Part shown: positions 6,561 through 15,600 of the stretch, piece after piece
How positions within the stretch are numbered: the stretch's first letter is position 1
Layout of the letters: each line of letters begins with the position of its first letter
Source: Candidatus Aenigmatarchaeota archaeon
GTDB lineage: Archaea; Aenigmatarchaeota; Aenigmatarchaeia; QMZP01; QMZT01
Direction: 5' to 3'
Length of the DNA: 23,101 nt
Assembly (NCBI GenBank): GCA_030634615.1
Contig: DAOWAL010000001.1
Coordinates: forward strand, 1 to 23,101
Translations under genes and position numbers: made by a program
Notes under the pieces: model-generated
Told to the model about the DNA's origin: nothing
The model's input: the letters and a program-made list of their open reading frames with translations, nothing else
Database searches by the model: none

Positions 6561-7934
6561 ATGTCAAAAGGTAGAGGTAATGTACTGATAACTGGAATTG
6601 GTTCTTATAGACCACCTCATGAAATAACTAATCAATATCTTTTTGATAATTTCTTGAGCCCTATTCCTCACAAGCAATTCATAAGAAAATTAATGGAGAA
6701 TTTTTCAAGTAAAAAATACAGAAAATATGTCGAAAAGGCGATAGAAGTAGTCGAATCAGAACGTGGATTAGGTGTTAAAACAAGATATTGGGATTTGCTA
6801 CCGTTTGATGGGGAGGCTCCCTTAGATAAATACAAAAAACGTGTAAAACCACGTGACAGAAAAACTTCCGCAAAACTTTTTAATGACAAATCCAATACAC
6901 AATTTTCAGATGGGTGGAAATACATATCAGATGAATTAGGTCTGATGGGTGAAATAGATGAAAATTCTCATACAGATTCTGCTATGGCGCTGAAAGCCGC
7001 AAAAATGGCTTTGTACACTGCTGACATAGACCCTAAAGAGATAGGGGCTGTTTTTCATGGAACCGCAACACCAGATGCAACTGGAGGATATTCAGAGGCT
7101 GGAAGAATAGCTACGACATTAGGAATACGCGATGACATACCTGTACAAGACATCATAACAGGATGTTCTGCAGCCTTCGATAGCATTTATGCTGCGAAAT
7201 CTCTATTAATGGATCCAACAAATGACATAGAATCTGTTCTTATTACAGCATCAAACTTCACGTCTGGAAATGTGAGGGAGTTTTTCAGAAATAAACCAAA
7301 GGGGTGGAAAGCGCCACCAGGATTTCCTGGATCGACTAGTATTTTACTTTTCGGTGATGGGGCAGGAGCATATGTTTTGAAAAGAGCAAAAGATGATGAT
7401 GGTACTGGAATAATTAATATTGAAAAAATAAACCAGGCAAAATACAATCCCGCATTTTGTTTATCCGGCGGCTCTGCCCTGCCTATGACAGCTAAGGCAA
7501 TAGAACTTGGTCTTGAACAATATTATGTTCATCATGGATTTGTAAAAAACACAGCAGCAAAATTGATGCGAAGGGCAGTCGAATTAAATACGAAACGAGC
7601 AAAAGAAAAAGGTCTTGGAGACTATCATCCAAGTACGGCAGATCTTGTGATAATGCATCAAGCAAGTAAAAATACATTGTACGCTGCACAGAAAGAAATG
7701 GGCATAGACCCAGCAAAGATGGTCAATGAAGTTGAAACTAGAGGGAATTTAGTTGGAGCAAGTATTCCAATTGCACATAACATAGCTTTAGGTAGAATAA
7801 AAGAAGGGGATATTGTCAATTTCACAACCATTGGTGGTGGGTGGCACGCTGGAGATATTTCATACAGAGCTGGTCCGGAATCAGAAAAAATGTTCAAAAG
7901 AAGGGAAGAATATAAGGAAAAATTCCTGAAATAA
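6561..7934 (+). CDS. FabH/KAS III-like condensing enzyme (thiolase superfamily) with enlarged N-terminal half
   Basis: This 457-residue enzyme of the 3-oxoacyl-ACP synthase III / HMG-CoA synthase group would condense acyl thioesters. The start VLITGIGSYRPP is typical. The catalytic triad can be placed: Cys202 in DIITGCSAAF, His366 in VIMHQAS, Asn396 in RGNLVGASIP, the FabH-type Cys-His-Asn set and not the Glu-Cys-His set of HMG-CoA synthase. It is over 100 residues longer than FabH. The extra sequence flanks the RGLGVKTRYW segment, about residues 33-70 and 78-130, and is rich in Lys and Asp. The stop of the V4R gene lies 2 nt upstream. ATG 6540 would add seven residues but overlaps that gene. 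The substrate is unknown; most archaea lack fatty-acid synthesis, so an isoprenoid or polyketide-like use is possible. Confidence 0.8.
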   Translation: MSKGRGNVLITGIGSYRPPHEITNQYLFDNFLSPIPHKQFIRKLMENFSSKKYRKYVEKAIEVVESERGLGVKTRYWDLLPFDGEAPLDKYKKRVKPRDRKTSAKLFNDKSNTQFSDGWKYISDELGLMGEIDENSHTDSAMALKAAKMALYTADIDPKEIGAVFHGTATPDATGGYSEAGRIATTLGIRDDIPVQDIITGCSAAFDSIYAAKSLLMDPTNDIESVLITASNFTSGNVREFFRNKPKGWKAPPGFPGSTSILLFGDGAGAYVLKRAKDDDGTGIINIEKINQAKYNPAFCLSGGSALPMTAKAIELGLEQYYVHHGFVKNTAAKLMRRAVELNTKRAKEKGLGDYHPSTADLVIMHQASKNTLYAAQKEMGIDPAKMVNEVETRGNLVGASIPIAHNIALGRIKEGDIVNFTTIGGGWHAGDISYRAGPESEKMFKRREEYKEKFLK

Positions 7935-7941
7935 TTTTTTT
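7935..7941 (+). terminator. T-tract terminator after the condensing enzyme gene
   Basis: Seven T residues follow the TAA stop at once and run into the convergent stop of the KaiC-like gene. Oligo-T tracts on the coding strand are the common archaeal termination signal. Confidence 0.45.
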
Positions 7942-8668
7942 AATCATCCCTTAATTCCATTCCGTTTTTGCCAAGTTCCATTGGCAGAACATCTGCAGAA
8001 TGTTTCGTTCTTCTCATTTTTCTGACCATTAATGATCGTGATATACCTTCACCAATTCCGAAAAGATTAAGGATGATTACACCATCAGCAATGAATTCAC
8101 TGACTCCGTCTCTTGAAAGGCTTCCTCCCTTATCCTCACCTATCTCATTATCCAGAATTTCTGATGTTATTATTGATGTTACACCCTGTTTTTTTAGCAT
8201 CATAATTATTGAAAACAGTCGTTTTCTTAGAACTGCTGGTTCTTTGACATACATTCCGACAAGTGATATTGGATCAAGAACAACTCTTTTTGCATTTATT
8301 GAACTTATTGCATCGACTACTGCTGTTGATATATCAGAAACTTCAAATGGATTCTGATAAGCAAATTTGAAAAGTCCTTTCTTTTCGTATTCTGTAAAAT
8401 CAAAACCATACCTTTTGACATCTTCTTTGATGTCTTCTGGATCTTCTTCAAGTGTTATGTATATTCCCGGTTCACCTTTTTTTACTCCTTCCCAAAGATA
8501 CTGGCAACAGAATGTAGTTTTACCTGTTCCTGTGCCGCCTGTTATCAGAATAGTAGAACCTTTAACGAATCCGCCCTCAATTTTGTCATCAAGACCTGGG
8601 ATTCCTGTTGTGATTCTTTCTACTGTTGATGAAGAACCTGTTGAAGATGAAACAGTTTTCTTAGGCAT
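7940..8668 (-). CDS. single-domain KaiC-like RecA-superfamily ATPase
   Basis: This 242-residue protein is one KaiC domain. It has the entry motif TGIPGLDDKIEGGF, a Walker A GGTGTGKTT (about residues 44-52), the glutamate pair of ITLEED (Glu74, Glu75) and a Walker B strand RVVLD (about 128-132). The C-terminus has the usual GxxxRxLxVxKMRxTxH pattern (RSLMVRKMRRTKH). A Ser/Thr-rich stretch lies at residues 6-15. Such stand-alone archaeal KaiC proteins are signalling ATPases, often near archaellum or sensory genes (FlaH is a relative), but this one retains the catalytic glutamates. Its partner is unknown; the pilus module lies about 4 kb away. I chose ATG 8668 because the TATA box ACATATAAG is centred 28 nt upstream, giving a leaderless message. 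TTG 8686 would add six residues. Confidence 0.85.
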   Translation of the reverse strand: MPKKTVSSSTGSSSTVERITTGIPGLDDKIEGGFVKGSTILITGGTGTGKTTFCCQYLWEGVKKGEPGIYITLEEDPEDIKEDVKRYGFDFTEYEKKGLFKFAYQNPFEVSDISTAVVDAISSINAKRVVLDPISLVGMYVKEPAVLRKRLFSIIMMLKKQGVTSIITSEILDNEIGEDKGGSLSRDGVSEFIADGVIILNLFGIGEGISRSLMVRKMRRTKHSADVLPMELGKNGMELRDD

Positions 8669-8691
8669 AATAATACTTTGTTTCAACCCTC

Positions 8692-8700
8692 TTATATGTA
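8692..8700 (-). promoter_or_regulatory. TATA box for the KaiC-like gene
   Basis: The minus-strand sequence ACATATAAG is centred about 28 nt before the ATG at 8668, which fits a leaderless transcript and favours that ATG over the upstream TTG. Confidence 0.45.
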
Positions 8701-8725
8701 TTTTGGGATTTATGTCATTACTGTG

Positions 8726-8732
8726 AAAAAAA
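8726..8732 (-). terminator. T-tract terminator after the prenyl diphosphate synthase gene
   Basis: Seven T residues on the minus strand begin 6 nt after the TAG stop of the prenyl diphosphate synthase gene and precede the promoter of the KaiC-like gene. Confidence 0.4.
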
Positions 8733-8738
8733 GCATGT

Positions 8739-9725
8739 CTAAGTATCTCGTTCGATTAAATAATCAGCAAACTGGTCTAATATTTTCTGAAGATCTTTTG
8801 GCATAGTCGATGTGATTTTTTTGCTCTCTTCTACAAGCTCTTTTGCTCTGCTTTTTGCATAGTTGAGAGATCCTGTTCTCTCAAAGAGATTTTTTACAAA
8901 TTCGACATCACTATCAGTTGTTTCTTTTCTGCCTTTGTCAAGTATTGCCATAAGGGATTTTTTATCACCACTACCACACTTTGAAAAGCAATGAACAGCC
9001 ATCATGCTTCTTTTACCTTCTCTTATATCAGAACCTATTCTGCCTCTGCCCTTGCCTTTTGTGAGATCAAGCAGGTCATCTACCATCTGAAATGCCGGTC
9101 CTACCTTCATTCCAAATTCTTTTATCTTGTTTACAAGTTCAGGCTTACCTGCAACTATTACTCCACCTATCATTGGAAGAGTCAAATACCATGCAGTTTT
9201 ACCTATTATCATCTGCATGTAATCCTTTTCAGTAGGGTTGCTGTTCTTACGAAAGTTCATCTCATATGTCTGGCCTTCTGCGGTTTTTGAGCATGTTTCA
9301 ACTATCTCTTCGATAAGACGTAATTTCACTTCTGTATCGATTTTTGAATTAATAACCATTTCATAGACCTTTTCAGACATGTAATCTCCTATGTTTATGC
9401 CATGATCAGCACCGTACTTAACCCATACAGCGGGTTTATCCCGTCTTACAGTATCACCGTCTTCTATATCGTCATGCACTAAAAGCCAGTTATGCAGAAT
9501 TTCACATGACGCAGCAAACGGCATTACCTTTTTGACATCCCCGTTGAGAGCTTCACATGTCATTATGGCAAGAACAGGTCTTATGCGTTTACCGCCTGTT
9601 CCCATATGATACCATATCGCATCATGAAGATTTGGTATGCCGTTTTTCTTAGGCACTACTTTTTCTATTTCCTCTTCTATCAGTTTCCCCTTCTCTTTCA
9701 ATATGTTTTCAACGCCTTCAATCAT
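8739..9725 (-). CDS. short-chain prenyl diphosphate synthase (probable geranylgeranyl diphosphate synthase)
   Basis: This 328-residue trans-prenyltransferase adds isopentenyl diphosphate units to an allylic primer. It shows GGKRIRP (about residues 44-50), the first Asp-rich motif DDIED at 85-89 followed by DTVRRDKPAVW, the GQTYEMNF helix (about 151-158), KTAWYL, and the second Asp-rich motif DDLLD at 216-220 with GSDIREGKRS after it. An aromatic residue (Trp80) sits five positions before the first motif. In archaeal enzymes a bulky residue there limits the product, so C20 (or C15) is most likely. GGPP is the donor for ether lipids and for UbiA enzymes such as the one at 4850. The ATG at 9725 lies about 27 nt from a TATA-like box. 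Confidence 0.88.
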   Translation of the reverse strand: MIEGVENILKEKGKLIEEEIEKVVPKKNGIPNLHDAIWYHMGTGGKRIRPVLAIMTCEALNGDVKKVMPFAASCEILHNWLLVHDDIEDGDTVRRDKPAVWVKYGADHGINIGDYMSEKVYEMVINSKIDTEVKLRLIEEIVETCSKTAEGQTYEMNFRKNSNPTEKDYMQMIIGKTAWYLTLPMIGGVIVAGKPELVNKIKEFGMKVGPAFQMVDDLLDLTKGKGRGRIGSDIREGKRSMMAVHCFSKCGSGDKKSLMAILDKGRKETTDSDVEFVKNLFERTGSLNYAKSRAKELVEESKKITSTMPKDLQKILDQFADYLIERDT

Positions 9726-9746
9726 AGTCTTATATTGTAATACTTG

Positions 9747-9754
9747 TTTTTAAA
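9747..9754. promoter_or_regulatory. symmetric TATA-like box shared by two divergent genes
   Basis: The palindromic octamer TTTTAAAA lies between the divergent prenyl diphosphate synthase gene (ATG at 9725) and the PEP synthase-like gene (ATG at 9791). Its centre is about 25 nt from the first start codon and about 40 nt from the second (31 nt from the GTG at 9782), so one symmetric TATA box could serve both directions. Confidence 0.4.
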
Positions 9755-9790
9755 ATTTCAAAACTAAATTAAGTATATTCTGTGGTCGTT

Positions 9791-12025
9791 ATGAACGTAG
9801 TAAATCTTGCAAATATCAAAGGCGGAGAAGCGCTTGGGGAAAAGGCAAAAAAGCTATCTGACATGCTAAAAGAAAAAATGCCGGTACCTGCTGGCTTTGT
9901 TATAACCAAGGATATGTTTGAGCACTTTCTCAAAGAAAACAAGCTTAAAGGAAAAATAGCAGCAATTCTTGAAAATGTAGACCCGAATGATTACAAAAGA
10001 CTAGTCGAGGTTTCAGATGAAATTAAAACAATGTTTACAAACTCACATTTTACCGATGCAATGAAAAAGGAAATAGATGAAGCTTACGAAAGTTTTTCTG
10101 TCAGAAACGAGGTGAAAGATCTTGGCGGAGCCGCATTAGATTTCATACGTGCGGGAAGAGAGAGTATATTCGTCTCAGTCAGGGTTTCTGCAACAACTTC
10201 AGAAACATCATCGTTTCCAGGTGTTTTTGACACGTTTTTGAACGTAAGCTGTCAAAAGGACATTTTAGACGCCGTAAAGATGGCATGGGCGTCACTTTAT
10301 TCACCAAGGGCAATATTCTACAGATACAAGAAAAACATCGCAGGGGCAAGTTTTGGCGGTATTATTGTACAGAGGATGGTTGATTCCGAAAAATCAGGTA
10401 TTGTGACAAATACAAGCAATGCCGTGGTAATAGAAGGTTCATGGGGATTTGGTACTTCAATATCATATGGCCTTGTATCACCTGATAAATACGAGCTTGA
10501 CAGTTACTCAGGGGATGTACGCAATAAAGATATCAGAAAAAAGGTGTGGATGTACAGAAAAGACAATGTTACGGGGAAAACATCAAAGGAATGCGTTCCC
10601 CATGAAAAAATGAATATGCAGGTTTTAAATGAAAATGAAATTGCAAAAGTTTTTGAATTGTACAAAAGGGTGTCTGACAGGTACGGACAGGACCACATTG
10701 TAGAGTGGGCAATAAATAGGGGGAGAATACACATACTTCAGGCAAGGGCTGTGAAAAATCAAGTTCAAAACGGGAATGAGGAAGTTTTTGAAGGTGAAAG
10801 TACAAAAGGTCATTCCATCTCATCTGGTTCTGGTAAAGGGCAGGTCAGAGTTATCAGAAATACGTCTGACTTTGAAAACATAACAAGTGGCGATATCATA
10901 ACAACAAAGATACTGTCACCTGAATTCATTCCATTTATAGGAAAGGCTACTGCAATGATTTCAGAATATGGAAGTTTTGGCAGCAGCGCATCTGCTGTAT
11001 GCAGGGAAATGGGAATGCCATGTGTTAGTGAAATTGAAATATCAATATTCTCAGACAATGAAATTGTGACAGTAGATGGTACAGGAGGTCAGGTGTTTTC
11101 TTTCAGGAAACCTGAAATAGAAGATTGTTCTCCGATGTTTGGAACAAACGGCACACCTAACATGTCAATGAACATTGGAAGATTTGAAGATGTCAATGCA
11201 ACTGAAGTAAAAATTAATTTTGATTTATCAAGACAGTTTGATTATGAAATGAGAGCAGACGGAATTGGTCTTCTGAAAGCAGATGGAATATTCCTTGACC
11301 AAAATCCGTTATATCTTGCAAAGAGCAATCCAGAAGAACTCCTTTCAATGTTCTCAGGAATCGAACCAATAGCGAAAAACATTTATCCAAAAACAGTGTG
11401 GTACAGAAACTACAGTCCAATGAACGAAGAGACAAATCCAGTGATTGGAATGAGGGGAATAAGAAAATCACTTGAAGATCCTGACATGCTTAAATGCGAA
11501 GTAGAGGCACTGAAAAGGTTGTATTCAAAGGGCCTTAACAATGTCGGAATAATGCTCTCATTTGTCTCATCAATCAATGAATTCCGTGCAGCCAAGCAAT
11601 TCATACCGCTTTCCCTTAAACTTGGTGTCGAGGTCTCAATACCATCAACTGCTCTTGAAATAGAATCGTTCTGTAAGGAAGGATTGAATCTTGTTTCAAT
11701 AAATCTTCCTGAACTGACGCAGTTGACAATAGGCGTTGACAGAAAAAATGAAAATATTTCACATCTATATTCCGAGTCAAGTCCAGCTGTTTTAAAACTC
11801 ATAGAAAGCGTTGTCAAAACGTGCAAAGAATATAATGTAGAAGTATCTGTTTCAATAGAAAAATACGACCCGGAAACAATTGAAAAGCTTGTTAGAACCG
11901 GCGTAAACTCTATATCATTAAATCAGGAATATGCTGACGAGGCGAAATCGCTTATTTCAAGAACTGAAAAAAGAATTCTCTTTGATAAACTAAGACAAAA
12001 AGGCGATTATGAAATAGTTTCCTGA
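9791..12025 (+). CDS. PEP synthase-like protein lacking catalytic His and Cys (probable pseudoenzyme)
   Basis: This 744-residue protein has the full layout of phosphoenolpyruvate synthase (PpsA/PPDK family): an ATP-binding domain (about 1-325; VRVSATTSETSSFPG, EGSWGFG, HIVEWAINRGRIHILQARAV), a swivelling phosphohistidine domain (about 345-435) and a C-terminal PEP/pyruvate barrel (about 485-735). The ATP half is well kept. In the swivel domain the TCHAA site reads SSASA, so the phosphorylated His is Ser399. In the barrel, the metal-binding Glu before I/V-P is Ser (VSIPS), SIGTND is SINLPE, and the catalytic Cys loop (CGE) is SIE. It should not make PEP. ATP binding, a scaffold or regulatory role, or partnership with an active copy elsewhere are open. 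The GTG at 9782 is an alternative start. It is convergent with the next gene, 6 nt away. Confidence 0.85.
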   Translation: MNVVNLANIKGGEALGEKAKKLSDMLKEKMPVPAGFVITKDMFEHFLKENKLKGKIAAILENVDPNDYKRLVEVSDEIKTMFTNSHFTDAMKKEIDEAYESFSVRNEVKDLGGAALDFIRAGRESIFVSVRVSATTSETSSFPGVFDTFLNVSCQKDILDAVKMAWASLYSPRAIFYRYKKNIAGASFGGIIVQRMVDSEKSGIVTNTSNAVVIEGSWGFGTSISYGLVSPDKYELDSYSGDVRNKDIRKKVWMYRKDNVTGKTSKECVPHEKMNMQVLNENEIAKVFELYKRVSDRYGQDHIVEWAINRGRIHILQARAVKNQVQNGNEEVFEGESTKGHSISSGSGKGQVRVIRNTSDFENITSGDIITTKILSPEFIPFIGKATAMISEYGSFGSSASAVCREMGMPCVSEIEISIFSDNEIVTVDGTGGQVFSFRKPEIEDCSPMFGTNGTPNMSMNIGRFEDVNATEVKINFDLSRQFDYEMRADGIGLLKADGIFLDQNPLYLAKSNPEELLSMFSGIEPIAKNIYPKTVWYRNYSPMNEETNPVIGMRGIRKSLEDPDMLKCEVEALKRLYSKGLNNVGIMLSFVSSINEFRAAKQFIPLSLKLGVEVSIPSTALEIESFCKEGLNLVSINLPELTQLTIGVDRKNENISHLYSESSPAVLKLIESVVKTCKEYNVEVSVSIEKYDPETIEKLVRTGVNSISLNQEYADEAKSLISRTEKRILFDKLRQKGDYEIVS

Positions 12026-12031
12026 TTTTAA

Positions 12032-12382
12032 CTATTCGCTTGATTTCTTCTCTTTTTTCTTACCAGATGATCTTAGAGCCCAGCGCAGAGGTGATGTCAG
12101 TGTTTTTACAAACTTCCATCCGCCTCTTATAACAGTGTAAACAAGGTAAAGTCCAACACCTGTTACTGCAAACCATATTATGTTAAAGATGTTTATTTCT
12201 ATGTTCAAGCCCAAAAAAAGCGTTCCGATAATAGGAAAAATCGCTGCCACAAGTCCTATGATAAATGCCCTGAAAAGGAATTTAACAAGCTTGTACGATA
12301 TTGCTATGAATATTATAAAGAATATGAAAAATATGAGAATGTTTTGTTCAGCCAATAATTCTAACATAGTTATAAATTGCAT
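12032..12382 (-). CDS. small membrane protein of unknown function (three predicted helices)
   Basis: I do not recognise this 116-residue protein. It has hydrophobic segments at about residues 15-36, 38-60 and 63-86 and a basic tail of about 30 residues ending KKKEKKSSE, which by the positive-inside rule should face the cytoplasm. An AAAGGA stretch 4-5 nt before the ATG at 12382 could be a ribosome binding site; Met6 is a second possible start. It is divergent from the DUF357 gene, with 18 nt between start codons, and convergent with the PEP synthase-like gene, so it is probably transcribed alone. Confidence 0.65.
   Translation of the reverse strand: MQFITMLELLAEQNILIFFIFFIIFIAISYKLVKFLFRAFIIGLVAAIFPIIGTLFLGLNIEINIFNIIWFAVTGVGLYLVYTVIRGGWKFVKTLTSPLRWALRSSGKKKEKKSSE
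12369..12377 (+). promoter_or_regulatory. TATA box for the DUF357 gene
   Basis: GTTATAAAT is centred about 28 nt upstream of the ATG at 12401, which predicts a leaderless transcript. The box lies inside the first codons of the divergent membrane protein gene. Confidence 0.5.
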
Positions 12383-12400
12383 CCATTCCTTTAATTTCTT

Positions 12401-12643
12401 ATGGACCTTGAAAATAACCTAAGATCTGAAATTGACAAATGGACAAAAAAGATAGAAACAGAAATGAAAAACGTCAAAGTAATCGACAAAAAGAATGAAA
12501 ACTTCCTAACAAACATTAGAGCATACATAAAGGACTCCAAATATTTCTTAGAGAAGGGAGATCTTGTCAGAAGCTTTGAAGCAATTGTATGGGCATGGAG
12601 CTGGCTTGAAATCCTAAAAGAACTTAATGTGGTCGATTTTTAA
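12401..12643 (+). CDS. DUF357-family small helical protein
   Basis: This 80-residue archaeal protein of unknown function matches the DUF357 pattern: an amphipathic N-terminal helix, then NIRAYIKDSKYFLEKGD, then FEAIVWAWSWLEILKEL, with the usual D-S...F...GD...(A/S)FEA...WLE spacing. It should form a small helical bundle. Its TAA stop overlaps the TAA of the convergent giant surface gene in a shared TTAA (12640-12643). A run of seven T residues at 12649-12655 could end its transcript. The family is widespread in archaea without an assigned role. Confidence 0.8.
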   Translation: MDLENNLRSEIDKWTKKIETEMKNVKVIDKKNENFLTNIRAYIKDSKYFLEKGDLVRSFEAIVWAWSWLEILKELNVVDF

Positions 12644-15600
12644 ACTAGTTTTTTTGAATCATGGTAGATGAAATTTTGGTTTCGAATACCGCTTTTTGTA
12701 CCACTAATGTACACGTTGAACGAATCACCTTCTGCGCAATCATTTAAATTATATTCTTCGTTTATGTTCCCAGGACAAGGTGATGAATCATCTATTTGTC
12801 TCTTACCATCACATTTGGTTATTCTTATTCTTGTAGCGCCACTATTGGATTTACATAAATTCCTACCCCTGACTTTGAATGTTCCGGGTCCGTATATGTC
12901 CTTTTCTTGTATTTCTATTCCATTGTGGTAATACACTATTGACGTGTAACCGCCACTGCCTATATTACCGAGTATTGCTTCCATTGATACAAGCGTGTTT
13001 GTAAGCCTGCTCATTGACCGAGTAAACGTACTGAAGCAACCCATCATATTAGTCATAAGTGCAGCACTTGACTGCGTTCCTGACTTCCACTGATTGGCGT
13101 CATCCAACTGGGAAGTGGCATAAGCTGTTGTCTTTACTTGTTGCTGTACCATTTCCATGCACATTTCAAACTGCATGTAGCTTATGTAGAACTCTATGAG
13201 TGCCATTAGATGAGGCATTAGTTTAAAAAGGTCATCACATACATTTCCTGCTGTCTTACCAACGCTTGCAATACCATTAAATACATTCTTCTTTTCCTCG
13301 CCTGAGAACATTTCTCCGATTATTCTCGGCATTACGCATGTAGCAAAACCCCATGCAAGACCTTTTTCCAGATACTCTGTAAGTTCGTCTTTTTCTTCTC
13401 CCTCATCCAAATCGTCTACACCAAGATTGAAAATTTCTTTAATTGAGATGTACAGACCAACTGCTGCTGCTGCTCCAACAACGACTTTAAGCAGCCATCC
13501 CCAGCCACCTTCACATTCTGCACCAGATGTGGTGGTTGTCTTTTCTCCTGTGTCACCGTTATCACCGTCGCCGTTAGTAGTGTCTTCATCGCCGTCAAAC
13601 CCTATTTTGGTGGTTTCTATCTGGTAGTCAGTGGAGGATTGTGGTGAATTTGAAGCACTACCACTATAACAACAGCATTGATTGCTAATACATCCGGATA
13701 CTTCTTTTTTGTCTATGATCTTATCAAGATTAGCAGGACCAGCAATCCAGTCAGCACATGTCCCAACTAAGCATTTAGAAATGGTATAACCATCTTCGGA
13801 ACATAGTTCTGAACAGGTTTTAACTGTCTCATCTTGCGATTCATCTTTTTTATCATCGGGTTTAAAACAGCAACATTTATTACCAGTGCCGCAGTCGAAT
13901 TCTAATTGATCTTCTTGGTCACATGAATCTAAGCAGAATCCTCCGTCACGGCCAGTTTCTTTGCAAGCAGCATTACAATCATGGTCTTTATCATCAGTTT
14001 TTACATTTTCCGTCGCTGTCTTTGTGTCGCAACCGGATTTTTTGTCAGCAGCGTTGTCCAGCGATGTTATGAGCTTGTTACCGATAGAGCACACTCCGCA
14101 GTATGCAAGGAACAATACAATCCACTTGAAGAAGTCCTTGAAAGAATTGAATTTTTCCATCATATCCGCCATCATCTTTTCTGCGTTTATCATGGCATCT
14201 GATTTCTTTGGCTGTATTGTCATGGATCCGTCAAGCTTTGAGATGGTCTTTTTAGCAAGACCGTTTGCGTATTTAACGTATACTGTAAGGTTGACCTGTC
14301 CCAGACTGATTGGATCAAATGTCTGGGTGGAATCATTTGTAACTTCATATTTATCTGTGTCAGGAAGTTTCATTGTTGGTCCTATCTGGAAAGGACAAAT
14401 GTACTTGTGTCCTTCTTTAGCAGATTTTCTGCAGTTACCGAGAGTTCTTGGTTCAAGTACGCCAGAATTTGTTAAAAGTACGTCAAAATCGTAAAGATTT
14501 ATGTCACTGAGTTCAACATCTGGATTTGCGTTGTATAATCTTATTGTAATGTTCTGGTTTGAACTGGATGCAAGAGAACACTTCACGCCTTTTCCGTAAA
14601 CACCCTGTATCTGGCATTCTATGGTCTTCTCCGGACTTGTCAGTATATCCATGTCTATTTGATATTTGCTGTCGTCACGAACTATTCTTGTATCTATTAT
14701 ACCCTCTGCTTTTTTACCGGCAGCAGTTGCAGTGAGTATAATCTGTCCTTCACCATATTCACATCTCTGGAACATTGCCACGCTTGTGTAAAGTGAACAT
14801 TGATAATCCTCTATTCTATGAACACCGACTTTCTGGTGATTAATAAGTTTACAGATTGTTGAATTGCCTGTTGGTGAAACGCCCATTCCTTTTGTAAGCT
14901 TGCCCTGGTCGTCCTGAGCGTCAAGCCTGAATGACCACATAAGGTCGTCTTCTTTTGGTTCAGGGTGAAGAAGGTCTGCATACATTATCCTGACATATCC
15001 GGAATCGCCAAGCTTTATACTCTGTCCAATAAGACAGTTTATAGGACTCTGGAGAGCGCCACTGACAACATCATTGTCTAAAATCTCAAGATATGGTTCA
15101 AGCGGACGTGCTGTAACAGATATATCACCAAACCCTGAAAGCATTTCACTGTTTCCGCCAGCCTTAACAAGAAGTGTTAAATCGAACGTGTAAAAGTGAG
15201 AACCTTCGCCAGGAGCAAGGTCACCGGAATCACATGTTACAGCTGCCATTAATTTGTCTGTTGGTATATTGCATGTTATCGCCTGTCCCTTCGCAGTACA
15301 GTATCTTGATGAACCAGGAATTGTTCTGCCGTTAAAGCTTATCACTTCTTCAATTATTTCAAAGTCTGTCAAGATTTTTGACCTTGCAGTTACCCTGACC
15401 GTGTTCTGATTTTGCTGGGTCTGTCCGCCGCAGTAAAGGTTATCAGGACTTATGCTCTGTATTTCCAATTGTGTATCATCTGAAATAGCATAAACATTTG
15501 TAGTGTTTGAAAAATCATAATTTTTTCCATTGCTCATCCTTAGACTGAGCGTCACCGAATTTGCACCCGGATCTGCATTTGCTGGCATTCTTATTGTAAC

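Noticed and set aside
6561..7934. Identification as HMG-CoA synthase of the mevalonate pathway
   Set aside because: Considered because HMG-CoA synthase is common in archaea, but the active site reads GCSAA with HQAS and GNLVGAS, the FabH-type Cys-His-Asn triad, and the protein is much longer.
7968..8357. 129-residue plus-strand open frame
   Set aside because: It lies wholly antisense to the KaiC-like gene, whose motifs are all intact, and has no recognisable features.
7940..8668. Circadian clock KaiC
   Set aside because: It has a single KaiC domain and no kaiA or kaiB nearby; stand-alone KaiC-like ATPases are common in archaea without a clock.
11410..11826. 138-residue minus-strand open frame
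   Set aside because: It is antisense to the C-terminal barrel of the PEP synthase-like gene and shows no family features.
13961..14494. 177-residue plus-strand open frame
   Set aside because: It is antisense to the giant surface protein gene, whose frame continues without a break; composition is that of a shadow frame.
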